23,804 bases of DNA from CAYGZA01 sp964354135 (GCA_964354135.1 CAYGZA010000062.1:1-23804); one strand, 5' to 3'. Shown: positions 1-9,119, numbered from the stretch's first letter. Program-made: numbers and translations. The notes: generated from the letters alone by a model not told the origin.

Positions 1-378
1 CAGGGCAAAGAACATGGTGGTCAGGGCGCTGGTGCCGTTGCAGTAGGCCTTGCAGAACGGGACCTTGTAGCGGTCCTTCCAACTCTTCTCCAGCGCGTCG
101 ATGGGAGCGTAGTCTGGGTTGCGCACCAGCTCCAGGACGGCCTTCTCCTCGTCGGGCCCGTAGAGCGGCCAGCGGGCGGCGTTGCCGTGAGGAATGGTGA
201 CGGCCTTCGAGCCGCCGGAAAGCGCCAGGGTCTGGCGCCCCGGCGTCTTCACCTCGGCGCGGGCTTGGGCTGCGGTCCGGCCCGCCAGATACGCGCCGGC
301 GGCAGCCGCGCCGGTCGTCTTCAAGAACGCCCGCCGCGAGTCCCGCGGCCGTTCGCTGGGATTGGTACCGCCTTGCAT
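1..378 (-). CDS. DegT/DnrJ/EryC1/StrS-family protein with Tat signal (C-terminus outside window)
   Basis: This is the first 126 codons of a gene running off the left edge. The start is ATG at 378, with a GGAGG ribosome site about 8 bases upstream. Residues 14-20 (SRRAFLK), followed by an Ala-rich hydrophobic stretch, form a twin-arginine export signal. After about residue 55 the sequence follows the start of the DegT/DnrJ/EryC1/StrS PLP-dependent aminotransferase fold: a WPLYGPDEEKAVLEL helix, then the CNGTSAL motif that corresponds to the family's SGTSAL PLP-phosphate-binding segment. Known members are mostly cytoplasmic sugar aminotransferases or dehydratases. A Tat signal suggests export of a folded, cofactor-loaded protein, but that is inference. 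The catalytic lysine would lie outside the window, so activity cannot be judged. The gene is transcribed away from the secreted glycosidase gene at 748. Confidence 0.8.
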   Translation of the reverse strand, partial: MQGGTNPSERPRDSRRAFLKTTGAAAAGAYLAGRTAAQARAEVKTPGRQTLALSGGSKAVTIPHGNAARWPLYGPDEEKAVLELVRNPDYAPIDALEKSWKDRYKVPFCKAYCNGTSALTTMFFAL

Positions 379-747
379 CGCTTGTGCCTCCGCAAACAGG
401 GATTCTCCGGGTCAGGCTCGCCCAGCCCCGCACCGGGCTCCCCAGCCTGGATGATACGAAAGCCCGTCCGGCGTTGTCAATCTGTGCGAGGTTTCTCGGT
501 TCCGGGAGGGCGAGGCTCCTGCCGAGCCGAGCAAGAGCGCTGGATTCGCGGGCTTCCGTGTGGCTCGGCAGGGGCCTCGCCCTCCCGGAACGTCGCAAGC
601 CGGTGCCAAAACGATCGTCGGGTGATTGACCGGAAGGGCCCATCGGGTAACCTGTTCTTGGAGGTTTCCGCGCGGCAGGGGTCGCTCTTGCGGCCATGCC
701 GGCTGCTGAAGGGGCGTTTCCCTATCGAGACGACGAGGGCGCAACCG
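379..747. other. Divergent intergenic region with palindromic repeat
   Basis: This 369-base gap separates the minus-strand DegT-family gene from the plus-strand glycosidase gene, so it should hold both promoters. Its only strong structure is the palindromic repeat at 500-590. Reading frames remain open through the gap because of high GC, but the peptides are compositionally odd and repeat-derived, so I see no gene here. Confidence 0.6.
500..590. repeat. REPIN-like inverted repeat, GGGAGGGCGAGG family, copy A
   Basis: Two 29-base arms (500-528 and 562-590) are reverse complements with one mismatch, separated by 33 bases. The arm core is GGGAGGGCGAGGCTCC. The right arm is identical over 29 bases to the right arm of the copy at 16149-16230 (there reading to 16232). 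The arrangement of two imperfect palindromic units in inverted orientation resembles REPIN elements mobilised by REP-associated tyrosine transposases. From memory, this family is abundant in planctomycete intergenic DNA and often creates spurious peptides such as REGEAPAEP. Confidence 0.8.
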
Positions 748-2658
748 ATGAGTTTTCGACGCGTGCTACTCTTGGTCGCGTGCCTGGTTCTTCCCGGGTC
801 CGTTTGGGCGGAGCCGCTCACTCTGCCCGCCGACAAACGGCCCGAGTGGCTCCGCCGTGACGGAATCGTGATGGCGGGGAGCTGGGAGCCGCTGGTGTTC
901 CGCGTCCGCCGCGACGGCGCCGGCTATACACCCACGCCCGAGCAGCTTGACGGCTGGCGCCGCGAGCACAGCCCGGAAATGGTCGCGCGGCTCAAGGCGA
1001 TGGGCGTCAACTTCGTGATGATGCACTGCTACAAAGGCGCCGGCCTGGAGGCCGAGCGCCAGAGCATGGCCGACGCCGTTCGATTTGCCAAGCTGTGCCA
1101 TGACGCCGGCTTGCGCGTCGGCGTGTACAACTTCAGCGGGGCATTCCTCTGGGAGCCGTTCTTCAAGGAAGCTCCCCAGGCCAAGGACTGGGTCGTGGGC
1201 GAGGCCGGTGGGAAGCCGGTGACGTACGGAAGCGCAGGCTACCGCTACTACTGGAACCGCAACCATCCCGACGCGGAAGCGTTTTACCGGCGGCTCGTGC
1301 GGTTCGCAGTCCAGGATATCCGGACGGACCTGCTGCACTTCGACAACTACGTCATCGGCCCCGGGCACGATGCGAACTCCGTCGCCCGGTTCCGCGAGTA
1401 CTTGGGTCAGGCATTCTCGCCGGAGCAGCTCGCCGGCATGGGAGTTGCCGACGTTGCGGCTGCCCGGCCGCCCGGCGCCGACTCCCCGGAACTGCTTCAC
1501 CGGGCATGGCGGGATTTCTGTTCCGGGTCGCTGGCCGAGTCGTATCACCGGATGAGCCGCTACGCCCGATCGCTCCGCCCGGACATCCTCGTCGAGTGCA
1601 ATCCCGGCGGGGTCGGCGCCGCGATTCAGCCGCCGGTCGATCACGGCCGGCTCTTGCAGGGCGGTGAGGCGTACTGGGTTGAAAGCGGGCGCGTGGGCTA
1701 TCGCGACGGGAAACTCGTCTCGCGGATCCGCAACTACAAGGCGGGCCGGGCCATGCGCAACATGACCTTCGACTACACGCTCACCCCGCTGGAAATGGCC
1801 GAGTCGATGGCCTTCAACCTCGATTGCCTCGGCTGCATCTGCTGGTTTGAGTACGGCAAGGTCGTGGCCATGCCCGGCTCCGACGACCCGGTGTCGCCGC
1901 TCCTGGAGCCTTACATCCGCTTCTTCCACAAGCGGCGCGACCTGTTGGCCGGCGCCGACGTCGTGGCCGACGCGGCGGTCCTGCGGAGCTTCCCCTCCCA
2001 GGTCTTCGGCGGGTCGAAGCACTTCGGGCTGACGGCGCGGGTGGAAGACCTGCTCATCGAGAACCGCAGTTGCTTCCAGATCATCTACGAGCATCAGTTG
2101 GCCGATCTGAAGCGCTACCGGGCCCTGGTGTTGGCCGGCTGCATCGCGTTGGGCGACCGGGAGGCGGAGCACGTTCGGCGCTACGTTGCCGCCGGCGGGC
2201 GCCTGTGCGTGATCGGCACGCTCGCCACCCACGACCAGTGGATGAGGCCCCGGCCCAAGCCCGCCCTGGACGATCTGCCGGAGGCCGCCGTGGTCCGGGT
2301 CCCGGAGGCCGGCGATTGGCTGGAGGGCGTTGGCCGGGCCTGCGGCGGGGAGTCTTCGCTTTCCATCACGGCGGCGAAGCGCGACGCCCTGGCCGGCCTC
2401 TGCGCGGAATTGACCGAGCAGCCGCGCCGCCGGCTGGTCCATCTGGTAAACTACCGATCGGATGGCCCGGTCCGCGATGCGGTCATCAGCGTGCGGCTGC
2501 CCGCCGGCGCTCGGGCCAAGGCCGTGCGCCTCGCCGGTCCCGACCGCCCGGCAAATCGGACGGTGCCGTTTGAAGAGCGATCGGCGATAGTCGAGTTCAC
2601 CGTGCCGGAGATCGGCGTCTATGAGATCGCCGTGGTGGAACTCGTTGGGCAAGAGTAA
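748..2658 (+). CDS. Exported GH42-like glycoside hydrolase (putative)
   Basis: This is a 636-residue protein. The ATG at 748 is chosen because a GAGGG ribosome site lies about 8 bases upstream and it opens directly into a signal peptide (residues 1-21, ending SVWA). The open frame upstream has repeat-derived sequence. Residues about 60-390 look like a TIM-barrel glycosidase: NFVMMHCY near 89-96, LHFDNY with D199 at a strand end, LVECNP with E283, and YWVE at 309-312. D199, E283 or E312 are candidate active-site acids. Residues about 400-500 (ALVLAGCIALGD, then a GGRLCVIG turn) resemble the amidotransferase-like trimerisation domain of GH42 beta-galactosidases, followed by a small beta domain. 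The substrate is unknown. It precedes two more secreted carbohydrate-related genes. It could instead belong to another GH42-like clan without galactosidase activity. Confidence 0.65.
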   Translation: MSFRRVLLLVACLVLPGSVWAEPLTLPADKRPEWLRRDGIVMAGSWEPLVFRVRRDGAGYTPTPEQLDGWRREHSPEMVARLKAMGVNFVMMHCYKGAGLEAERQSMADAVRFAKLCHDAGLRVGVYNFSGAFLWEPFFKEAPQAKDWVVGEAGGKPVTYGSAGYRYYWNRNHPDAEAFYRRLVRFAVQDIRTDLLHFDNYVIGPGHDANSVARFREYLGQAFSPEQLAGMGVADVAAARPPGADSPELLHRAWRDFCSGSLAESYHRMSRYARSLRPDILVECNPGGVGAAIQPPVDHGRLLQGGEAYWVESGRVGYRDGKLVSRIRNYKAGRAMRNMTFDYTLTPLEMAESMAFNLDCLGCICWFEYGKVVAMPGSDDPVSPLLEPYIRFFHKRRDLLAGADVVADAAVLRSFPSQVFGGSKHFGLTARVEDLLIENRSCFQIIYEHQLADLKRYRALVLAGCIALGDREAEHVRRYVAAGGRLCVIGTLATHDQWMRPRPKPALDDLPEAAVVRVPEAGDWLEGVGRACGGESSLSITAAKRDALAGLCAELTEQPRRRLVHLVNYRSDGPVRDAVISVRLPAGARAKAVRLAGPDRPANRTVPFEERSAIVEFTVPEIGVYEIAVVELVGQE

Positions 2659-2694
2659 ACTAAGTGGAACCGCATGACAACTCGGGTGATCGAC

Positions 2695-2802
2695 GGGTGG
2701 CATGCCGGGAATCTGGGTGGCATGCCGTCACTGCCGGAGGCAGGGTCGGCATGTCCTGACATGCTCACCCGACGCGAAGCGCGTCGTGAGAGCATGCCAC
2801 CC
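2695..2802. repeat. GGGTGGCATGC compound repeat with hairpin
   Basis: The element fills most of the gap between the glycosidase and DUF5107 genes. GGGTGGCATGCCG occurs twice in direct orientation (2695-2707 and 2715-2727). Its 11-base reverse complement GCATGCCACCC lies at 2792-2802. Inside, 2761-2775 and 2781-2795 form a 15-base stem with two mismatches around a GAAGC loop. The nested inverted-repeat layout suggests a small mobile or REP-like element. Transcribed, it could form a strong hairpin between the two genes. Confidence 0.7.
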
Positions 2803-2866
2803 TGAGACCCTAAGTTCCCACGGGATTCCGAACCGACTGCGTCGTCCATTCCGCGAGGTGACAATC

Positions 2867-5854
2867 ATGACTACTTTTCAGAAACGGACCCTGGTCGCTG
2901 CGATCCTGATCGCGCTCTTCGCTCTCCCTTCGCTCGGCTGGGCGAAAGCCAAGGCATGGCAGGGCACGATCACGATTCCCACCTATCCCTGGGAAGACGA
3001 CGTGAACCCCAAGTTCTGGGCCCTCGAAGGGACGGCCAAGCTGGCCAAGACCCTCACCGGCGCGATCGTTTACCCCTACACGATGCAGGACCACCTCTCG
3101 CGGACCAAGGTAGACCGGACCTACAAGGCCGTCTTCCTGGAAAACGAGTATCTCAAGGTCACCTGTCTCCCCGAGTTGGGCGGGCGATTGCACTCGGTCT
3201 TCGACAAGACAACGAACCAGGAGATGTTCCACACGAACAAAGTCATCAAGCCGGGGATGATCGCCATGCGCGGGGCGTGGATCTCGGGCGGCGTGGAGTG
3301 GAACAGCGGCCCGCACGGCCATACGGTCACGATCGTCTCGCCGGTGGATGTCTCCGAGAGCACCAGTTCCGACGGTTCTGCGTTCATTGAAATCAGCAAC
3401 ATAGAGAAGATCTTTCGCACGCGATGGGCCGTTACCGTGACGCTGCATCCCGGCAAGGCGTATCTCGACGAGCAAATCAGCATCCTGAACGCGACGGACG
3501 GCATCCACCCGTATTACTTCTGGAATTGCACCGCGTTTCCCAACAAGCCCGGCACGCGGTTCATCTATCCCATGACGCTGGGGACGGACCACAGTGCGAG
3601 AGAGTTCTTCACCTGGCCGATCCACAAGGGCAAGGACCTCACCTGGCTCAAGAACTACGAGATCTACACGTCGGTCTTCGCTTACCAGTGCGTGTACGAC
3701 TTCTTCGGGGCCTACGACGTGGACGCGGACCGGGGGATCGTTTCCGCGGCCGATCACCACGAGCTTCCGGGCAAGAAGGCCTGGACCTGGGGCGAGTGGG
3801 AGTTCGGCAAGACCGCCCAGAAGAACCTCACCGACGACGACGGGCCCTACATTGAGGTGCAAAGCGGGCCGCTCCCCACGCAATCGGACTACGGCCTTCT
3901 CGGGCCGCACGAGCAGGTCTCATGGCAGGAGTACTGGTATCCTGTCCACGGACTGCGCGACGGATTCGAGTTTGCCACCAAGGACGTCGCCATTCAGACG
4001 GCCCGCAAGAACGGCGGATTAGAGCTGCGGTTGCTGGCCACAGGCAAGTTTCCTAATGCGACGTGTGTTCTCGCTCGCGAGCGCCGGGAACTGGTGAGCA
4101 AGAAGATTGAACTTTCTCCGGGCACGCCGCAAGTGGTCAGACTTGCCGGCGCGGGCGACGCCCCGTTACAGGTGACGGTCCGAGATGCCACGGGCGCGTC
4201 GCTGGCTTCATTCACTACGCCGCTGCCAATCCCGAAGGTTTCGCCGCCCGATCCGAGCAAGTTCGCCGAGAAACCGGACGACCAGTGCTCCGTCGAGGAG
4301 CTGTACTACAAGGGACGGAAGTTCTACCGCGACACCAACCGCCTGCGCGCGCGGGAATACTATGGAAAGGCGCTGGCCAAGGACCCCGGTCACGTGGCGT
4401 CGCTACGGGCGCTGGCCGTCATGGACGTGGAAGCGGCGCTCTACCAGGACGCGATCAAGCGGCTGGAAAAGGCGGTCGATCGCGACCCGGACGACGGCAT
4501 GTCTTGGTACTTCCTGGGGGTGGCCCAGCTCCGGCTCAGGAATAGCAAGGAGGCGTTGCGCTGCGGCTACCGCGCCGCTCGCTGTTTCGGCACGCACGAC
4601 CTCGGCTACGACTTAGCTTTCCGCGCGCTGATGCGAATGGAGACCTTCCCAACCAACGACGAACGGCGTCGCGAAGCGATCCTCGAGTTCGCGCGGAATC
4701 ATTTCATGTGGTGGACTCATCCTACGGAAACGCCGGGCATGCACTGGCAATCCTACCTCCCTCGCGACGTTATCGAAGGGCTCCTCAATCCGAAACTTGA
4801 CTCGGCAACAGACGCGGTCGCCTTTGCGCGGCCCAACCTGGGCGAGGTTGAGTTTGAGATCCTGGAGGCCGCGCTGGCGCTCGCCGACTGCGGTTTATTC
4901 AGAGAGGCGGCGGAGGTGGTCTCCGCGGCGTGTGTGGAGGAAGTGCCCGAGGCAGAGCTGAGGCCGCTGCCGCTCTATTATCTGGCGTACTTCGCCTCGC
5001 AGCAGGGCGATGCCGCGAAGGCCAAGGAGTATCTCCAGCGGGCCGCAAAGATCGACAAGGACTTCGTCTTCCCCTCGCGGCCGGAGGAGGTGGAGATCCT
5101 GAAGTTCGCGGTGGAGAAGAACCCGGGCGATGCGAATGCGCATTTGCACTTGGGCAACCTCTACGCCAATCTCGGGCGGATCGACGAGGCGGCCATACAC
5201 TGGGAGAAGGCGGCGGAGTTGAACCCCGCCAAGAGCATGCCGTTCCGCAACCTCGGCCTCTTGGCCGGCTCCAAGGGCGACCTGCCCAAGGCCGAGGCCC
5301 TCTACCGCAAGGCCGCCGCGGCCCGACCAAGCGATCAGACCCTATGGCGGGACCTTGGCGAAATCCTCATCGCCGCCGGCAAACGGCCCGAGGCGATCCG
5401 TGTGATGGAAACCATGCCCGTTAAGGGCGTGCGCCGCGCGGAGATCACGATCGCGCTCGCGCAAGCGTACTGCGACGAGAAGCGGTGGGACGACGCCGTG
5501 AAGCTCCTGGAGTCAACGCCCCACTTCGTCAACTGGGAGGGGCAAGACGTCACCTGGAAGCTCTTCAACAAGGCCCACGTGGAGCGGGGCCGCGAGCGCT
5601 TCGACAAGAAGGACTACCAGGCCGCACTGAAGGACTTCGAGGCGGCCCTGACCTATCCGGCCAACCTGAACGTCGGCCGCTCGAACAAGCCCGAGGAGGC
5701 GGCCGCTCAGTACTGGCGCGGCAAGGCCCTGGAGGCCCTGGGGCGGACGCAGGAGGCCCGCGCGGCCTGGAAAGAAGGCGCCGCCGGCAGGGAGGGCTCC
5801 GAAACGCAGAGCCGGCACCGCGAACTCTGCCGCGAGGCGTTGGAGAAAGGATGA
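2867..5854 (+). CDS. Exported DUF5107 protein with TPR repeats
   Basis: This is a 995-residue protein starting at ATG 2867, with a GAGGTG ribosome site 6 bases upstream. Residues 1-28 are a signal peptide (hydrophobic AAILIALFALPSLGWA). Residues about 35-400 match the DUF5107 pattern, including the early YPWEDDVNPKFW segment, LPELGGRLHSVFDK near 101-114 and GGVEWNSGPHGH near 141-152. DUF5107 is expected to have a galactose-mutarotase-like beta-sandwich fold and probably binds or acts on carbohydrate. From about residue 473 onwards there are repeated 34-residue helical TPR units (for example ALAKDPGHVASLRALAVMD and NAHLHLGNLYANLGRIDEA), typical of protein-protein scaffolds. DUF5107 fused to TPRs is a known architecture. 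It sits between two glycosidase genes, so a role in extracytoplasmic glycan handling is inferred; no reaction can be assigned. Confidence 0.85.
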   Translation: MTTFQKRTLVAAILIALFALPSLGWAKAKAWQGTITIPTYPWEDDVNPKFWALEGTAKLAKTLTGAIVYPYTMQDHLSRTKVDRTYKAVFLENEYLKVTCLPELGGRLHSVFDKTTNQEMFHTNKVIKPGMIAMRGAWISGGVEWNSGPHGHTVTIVSPVDVSESTSSDGSAFIEISNIEKIFRTRWAVTVTLHPGKAYLDEQISILNATDGIHPYYFWNCTAFPNKPGTRFIYPMTLGTDHSAREFFTWPIHKGKDLTWLKNYEIYTSVFAYQCVYDFFGAYDVDADRGIVSAADHHELPGKKAWTWGEWEFGKTAQKNLTDDDGPYIEVQSGPLPTQSDYGLLGPHEQVSWQEYWYPVHGLRDGFEFATKDVAIQTARKNGGLELRLLATGKFPNATCVLARERRELVSKKIELSPGTPQVVRLAGAGDAPLQVTVRDATGASLASFTTPLPIPKVSPPDPSKFAEKPDDQCSVEELYYKGRKFYRDTNRLRAREYYGKALAKDPGHVASLRALAVMDVEAALYQDAIKRLEKAVDRDPDDGMSWYFLGVAQLRLRNSKEALRCGYRAARCFGTHDLGYDLAFRALMRMETFPTNDERRREAILEFARNHFMWWTHPTETPGMHWQSYLPRDVIEGLLNPKLDSATDAVAFARPNLGEVEFEILEAALALADCGLFREAAEVVSAACVEEVPEAELRPLPLYYLAYFASQQGDAAKAKEYLQRAAKIDKDFVFPSRPEEVEILKFAVEKNPGDANAHLHLGNLYANLGRIDEAAIHWEKAAELNPAKSMPFRNLGLLAGSKGDLPKAEALYRKAAAARPSDQTLWRDLGEILIAAGKRPEAIRVMETMPVKGVRRAEITIALAQAYCDEKRWDDAVKLLESTPHFVNWEGQDVTWKLFNKAHVERGRERFDKKDYQAALKDFEAALTYPANLNVGRSNKPEEAAAQYWRGKALEALGRTQEARAAWKEGAAGREGSETQSRHRELCREALEKG

Positions 5855-5875
5855 GGGATGAAGGAGGAAGGATGA
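5849..5875. repeat. GGATGA short repeat cluster
   Basis: Three GGATGA hexamers (5849, 5856 and 5870) lie in a purine-only run. The run overlaps the stop codon of the DUF5107/TPR gene and is followed by the 5' leader of the GH20 gene. Similar GGATGA/GAAGGA strings recur in planctomycete intergenic DNA, from memory. They could also offer decoy ribosome-binding sequences. Confidence 0.45.
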
Positions 5876-5950
5876 ATGGCGAGTGCCGGGTGCGAGTCGC
5901 TTCCGGAGTTGGACCATCGCGTCTGCCGTCGTGACCTAGGAGGATTCACC

Positions 5951-8900
5951 ATGCGATGTTTGAGTCGGGTGCTCGTATTGGTGCTTTTCGTTGCCACCGG
6001 GCGGCAGCAGGCGCCGGCGGGCAATGCCTCGGACTTGCGCCTCGTGCCGTTTCCCAAAGAGGTCCGCCTGCAACCGGGCGTTTTCTCGCTGGGCCGCCCG
6101 TTGGTTCTTGAAGTGCCCGAGCCGGGCCGGAAGGTCATTGCCGGCGTCATTTCCGAGGAGTTCAAGCGGGCGGGTTTGCCGGTGCCGAAAGTGCTGGGCG
6201 CAAGCCAGGCGGCGCGGGTGTTCCGACTGTCCGCCAAGGCGGGCACTCCCGGGACGGGCGTTCGTTTTCGCGACGCAGCCGCCCAGGAAGATTACGCCCT
6301 GGAGATTCGGCAGGACGGCATCACCGGTGCCGCGCCGGGCGGGGCCGGGCTCTTCTACGCCGCACAGACGCTGGTGCAACTGATCCGCGCCAATCGCACT
6401 GCCGGGAGCGAGCTCCCCTGCCTGACCATCCGCGACTGGCCCTCGCTCCGTTGGCGCGCGTTCCAGGACGACATGACCCGCGGGCCCAGCTCCACGCTCA
6501 AGACGCTCCAGTTCGAGGCCGACTTGGGGGCCTTTCTCAAGCTCAACCTGATGACCTACTACATGGAGTATCAATACGCCTTCAAGAAGCACCCGAAAAT
6601 CGGGCCGCCGGACGGCTCGCTGACGCCCGAGGATTTGGCGGCCCTGGTGGCATACGGCAAGCCGCGGCACATCGACATCCTGGGAAACCAGCAGTCGTTC
6701 GGGCATTTTGGGCAGATCCTGAAGCATCCCGAATACGCGGCCCTGCGGGAAGGATCGGACGTGGTCTGCCCGATCAAGGAGGAGACGTATCGACTGCTGG
6801 ACGACATGTACGGCGAGGTCTGCCCGGTGTTGCCGTTTGAGTTTTTCAACGTCTGCTGCGACGAGACGTGGGAGCTGGGCAAGGGGCCGTCGAAGGAGCT
6901 GGCCGGGAAGATCGGCGTCGGCGGCGTGTACGTCCGCCACATCCGCCGCATCCACGACATCCTCCAGCAGAAGTACAAGAAGCGGATGATGATGTGGGGC
7001 GACATCATCCTCCAGCACCCCGAGAACCTCAAGGAGATCCCCAAAGACACCATCATGCTCACCTGGAGCTACGACGCCCGGGTAAGTTTCGAGGACCAGA
7101 TCGTCCCGTTTGCGAAGTCCGGCTACGAGTTCTTTGTCTGCCCGGGGGTGAGCAACTGGAGCCGCATCCTGCCCGACTTCGGCGTGGCCCAGGTGAACAT
7201 CCGGAACTTCGTCCGCGACGGGGTCAAGCACGGGGCGATCGGGATGCTCAACACCGATTGGGAGGACGACGGCGAGGCCCTCAACGCCGTGAAGTGGCAC
7301 GCCGACGCCTGGGCCGCCGAGTGCGCGTGGAACGCCTCCAAGACTCCCTACGAAGCGTTCAACCGCCGCGTGGGGGCGGTGCTCTTTGGCGAAAAGGGCG
7401 ACCACTTCGGCCAGGCCGTGGAGCTCCTGGCCAAGACGCACCGCATGGCCGGGATGCAGGGAATGAACAATAGCCGCTTCTGGGAAAACGACTTCCTGCC
7501 GCAGCGGACGCCGCAGACCATCCAGACGTCGGCGGAGCGGCTCTTGGCCGCCGTCCGCCCGGCGATCGAGCACCTGGCGGCCTGCCGCGAGGAAGCCGTC
7601 GTCAATGCCCACGTCCTCGACGTCTTTCTCTTCGGCGCCCGGCGCATGGAGCTGATCGGCCGGCGGATGCTCGACGGCCTGGAGGCTGCCCGGCTCTACA
7701 CGCAGGCGTACGAGGGACCGGCGGCCGACGCCCTGCCGCTTCTTGAGAAGGTGGAATCGCTGGTCCGCAAGAACGGCGATGCCCACGCGGCACTCGGCAA
7801 GCAGTTTGCCGCGTTGTGGCTTTCGGAGAGCAAACCCTATGCCCTCGATCGGACGACGAATCGCTACACTGCGGCGGTACAGTCGTACGACGCCCTGGCG
7901 GCAAAGGTGGCCGAGGCCCGGAAGGCCGCCCAGGCGGGAAAACCGCTGCCCCGGCCGGAGGCCTTGGGTCTGGCGATTCCCGACGCCTTTGCACGAAGGT
8001 CCCGCCCCCATGAAGTCAGGACCGCGCCGCTTGCCCCAGAGATGGCCTGGATCGAGAAGACCGCAACCCATCGCCTCGGCCTGCGGGTGCGGGCCGGCTC
8101 GGTCGATCGCTTTGATCTGCCGGTCGAGGTCGAGGTGCCGCTGCCGGAAGGGACCGCCGGCAAGCCGATCCGCGCCTTCTGCCGGCGCGAGAAGACTGGG
8201 CCGCAAGGGGTCCTCGCCGAACTGGATCCGTCGGACAAGCCGAACCGGCGGCGGCTGGTGGTCCTTATCCCGGGCCGCATCACCAAGGGGACTGAGACTC
8301 TGGTCCACGTCTATCTGGGCTTGCCGGCCGCTCCGAAGCCGCTCCCGCAGGCCGTCTCGACCAAAGACGGATCCAACGGAATGAAATGGATCGACAGCGA
8401 CAAGGTGCGGTTGCTCTTGGGTCCTGAGGGAGCCCACGTCTACCGCTGGGAAGTGAAGGCCCTGAAGAACCGCGACCTGACGGAGCCGGGCGAGACCGGC
8501 TGGGCGGGCTTCTCCGACTCGATGGATCACCGCTCCGTGGCGCACAAGCTGAGCTGCGTGGCCCGGGGCCCGGCCCTGGTCCGCTACCAGTGCGCCGCCC
8601 CGAGCGGCCTGGTGAAGACGATCAGCCTCTACGGCGGCACTTCCTGGATGGAGGTGCTGCTCAACGAATCGGTGGTCTACTACTGGGATTTCGACAATCC
8701 CAAGAACTTTGCCGGCGACGGGCCCACGCCGGGGACCTATCTCTTCTCCAACGGCCGGACCGGCCCGGTGGGCAAAGAGGCCGACGGCGTTCCCGCCCAA
8801 GTGGAGGCCGCCGGCACGTTCTGGGGCATCAAGTTCAACCGCGAGAAGCTCGCCCTGGGGATGTGTACGCCCGAGGCGGCCGCCATGCATCACGTGGCCC

Positions 8901-9085
8901 CGGGCTCGGGCGCGGGCGGCGTGGGGATCGAGCAGTCGCCTCCGGCCAGCCACTTTGTCACGTTCGCCGGCCTGCTGGAGGCCGAGCCGGGCGAGACGAT
9001 GAGCCGCCTGCGGCAGACCCTCGACCTCAAGAGCCAGCCCGAGGTGATCCTCCACGCGGCGGAACCGGCCCCCGGGCCGAAATAG
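5951..9085 (+). CDS. Exported GH20 beta-N-acetylhexosaminidase-like enzyme
   Basis: This is a 1044-residue protein starting at ATG 5951, with an excellent TAGGAGGA ribosome site 7 bases upstream. Residues 1 to about 25 are a signal peptide. Residues about 30-150 resemble the GH20b alpha/beta domain, including YALEIRQDGITGAAPGGAGLFYAAQTL. Residues about 155-480 resemble the GH20 barrel: RDWPSLRWRAFQDDMTRG, and the FNVCCDET segment whose D304-E305 pair fits the catalytic Asp-Glu of GH20. In that family Glu is the acid/base and Asp assists the substrate acetamido group. About 560 further residues form helical and beta-sandwich regions, so the protein is longer than typical hexosaminidases (500-800 residues). 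The usual GGDE is CCDE here, so specificity may differ. Likely role: periplasmic or surface removal of terminal GlcNAc/GalNAc-type sugars. It lies about 96 bases after the DUF5107/TPR gene and may be co-transcribed with it. Confidence 0.8.
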   Translation: MRCLSRVLVLVLFVATGRQQAPAGNASDLRLVPFPKEVRLQPGVFSLGRPLVLEVPEPGRKVIAGVISEEFKRAGLPVPKVLGASQAARVFRLSAKAGTPGTGVRFRDAAAQEDYALEIRQDGITGAAPGGAGLFYAAQTLVQLIRANRTAGSELPCLTIRDWPSLRWRAFQDDMTRGPSSTLKTLQFEADLGAFLKLNLMTYYMEYQYAFKKHPKIGPPDGSLTPEDLAALVAYGKPRHIDILGNQQSFGHFGQILKHPEYAALREGSDVVCPIKEETYRLLDDMYGEVCPVLPFEFFNVCCDETWELGKGPSKELAGKIGVGGVYVRHIRRIHDILQQKYKKRMMMWGDIILQHPENLKEIPKDTIMLTWSYDARVSFEDQIVPFAKSGYEFFVCPGVSNWSRILPDFGVAQVNIRNFVRDGVKHGAIGMLNTDWEDDGEALNAVKWHADAWAAECAWNASKTPYEAFNRRVGAVLFGEKGDHFGQAVELLAKTHRMAGMQGMNNSRFWENDFLPQRTPQTIQTSAERLLAAVRPAIEHLAACREEAVVNAHVLDVFLFGARRMELIGRRMLDGLEAARLYTQAYEGPAADALPLLEKVESLVRKNGDAHAALGKQFAALWLSESKPYALDRTTNRYTAAVQSYDALAAKVAEARKAAQAGKPLPRPEALGLAIPDAFARRSRPHEVRTAPLAPEMAWIEKTATHRLGLRVRAGSVDRFDLPVEVEVPLPEGTAGKPIRAFCRREKTGPQGVLAELDPSDKPNRRRLVVLIPGRITKGTETLVHVYLGLPAAPKPLPQAVSTKDGSNGMKWIDSDKVRLLLGPEGAHVYRWEVKALKNRDLTEPGETGWAGFSDSMDHRSVAHKLSCVARGPALVRYQCAAPSGLVKTISLYGGTSWMEVLLNESVVYYWDFDNPKNFAGDGPTPGTYLFSNGRTGPVGKEADGVPAQVEAAGTFWGIKFNREKLALGMCTPEAAAMHHVAPGSGAGGVGIEQSPPASHFVTFAGLLEAEPGETMSRLRQTLDLKSQPEVILHAAEPAPGPK

Positions 9086-9087
9086 CG

Positions 9088-9116
9088 GACCTCGGGCGGG
9101 ATTTTCCCCCCGGGTC
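9088..9116 (+). terminator. Hairpin after the GH20 gene (possible terminator)
   Basis: Three bases after the GH20 stop, 9088-9100 pairs with 9106-9116. The stem is 11 base pairs with two single-base bulges and an ATTTT loop. No U-run follows, so it may stabilise the mRNA 3' end or act with Rho rather than as a classic intrinsic terminator. Confidence 0.4.
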
Positions 9117-9119
9117 GGG

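Noticed and set aside
187..747. Upstream extension of the GH42-like gene from a GTG at 187
   Set aside because: The stretch is antisense to the DegT-family gene and crosses the REPIN-like repeat. The signal peptide and ribosome site support ATG 748.
766..2703. Long antisense reading frame (645 codons) opposite the GH42-like gene
   Set aside because: High-GC shadow frame. The protein is His/Ala/Gly/Arg-rich, has no domain pattern, and the opposite strand carries a coherent signal peptide and enzyme fold.
5936..9055. Antisense reading frame of about 1039 codons opposite the GH20-like gene
   Set aside because: Codon-phase shadow in GC-rich DNA. It starts by reading through the opposite leader and has no recognisable motif or ribosome site.
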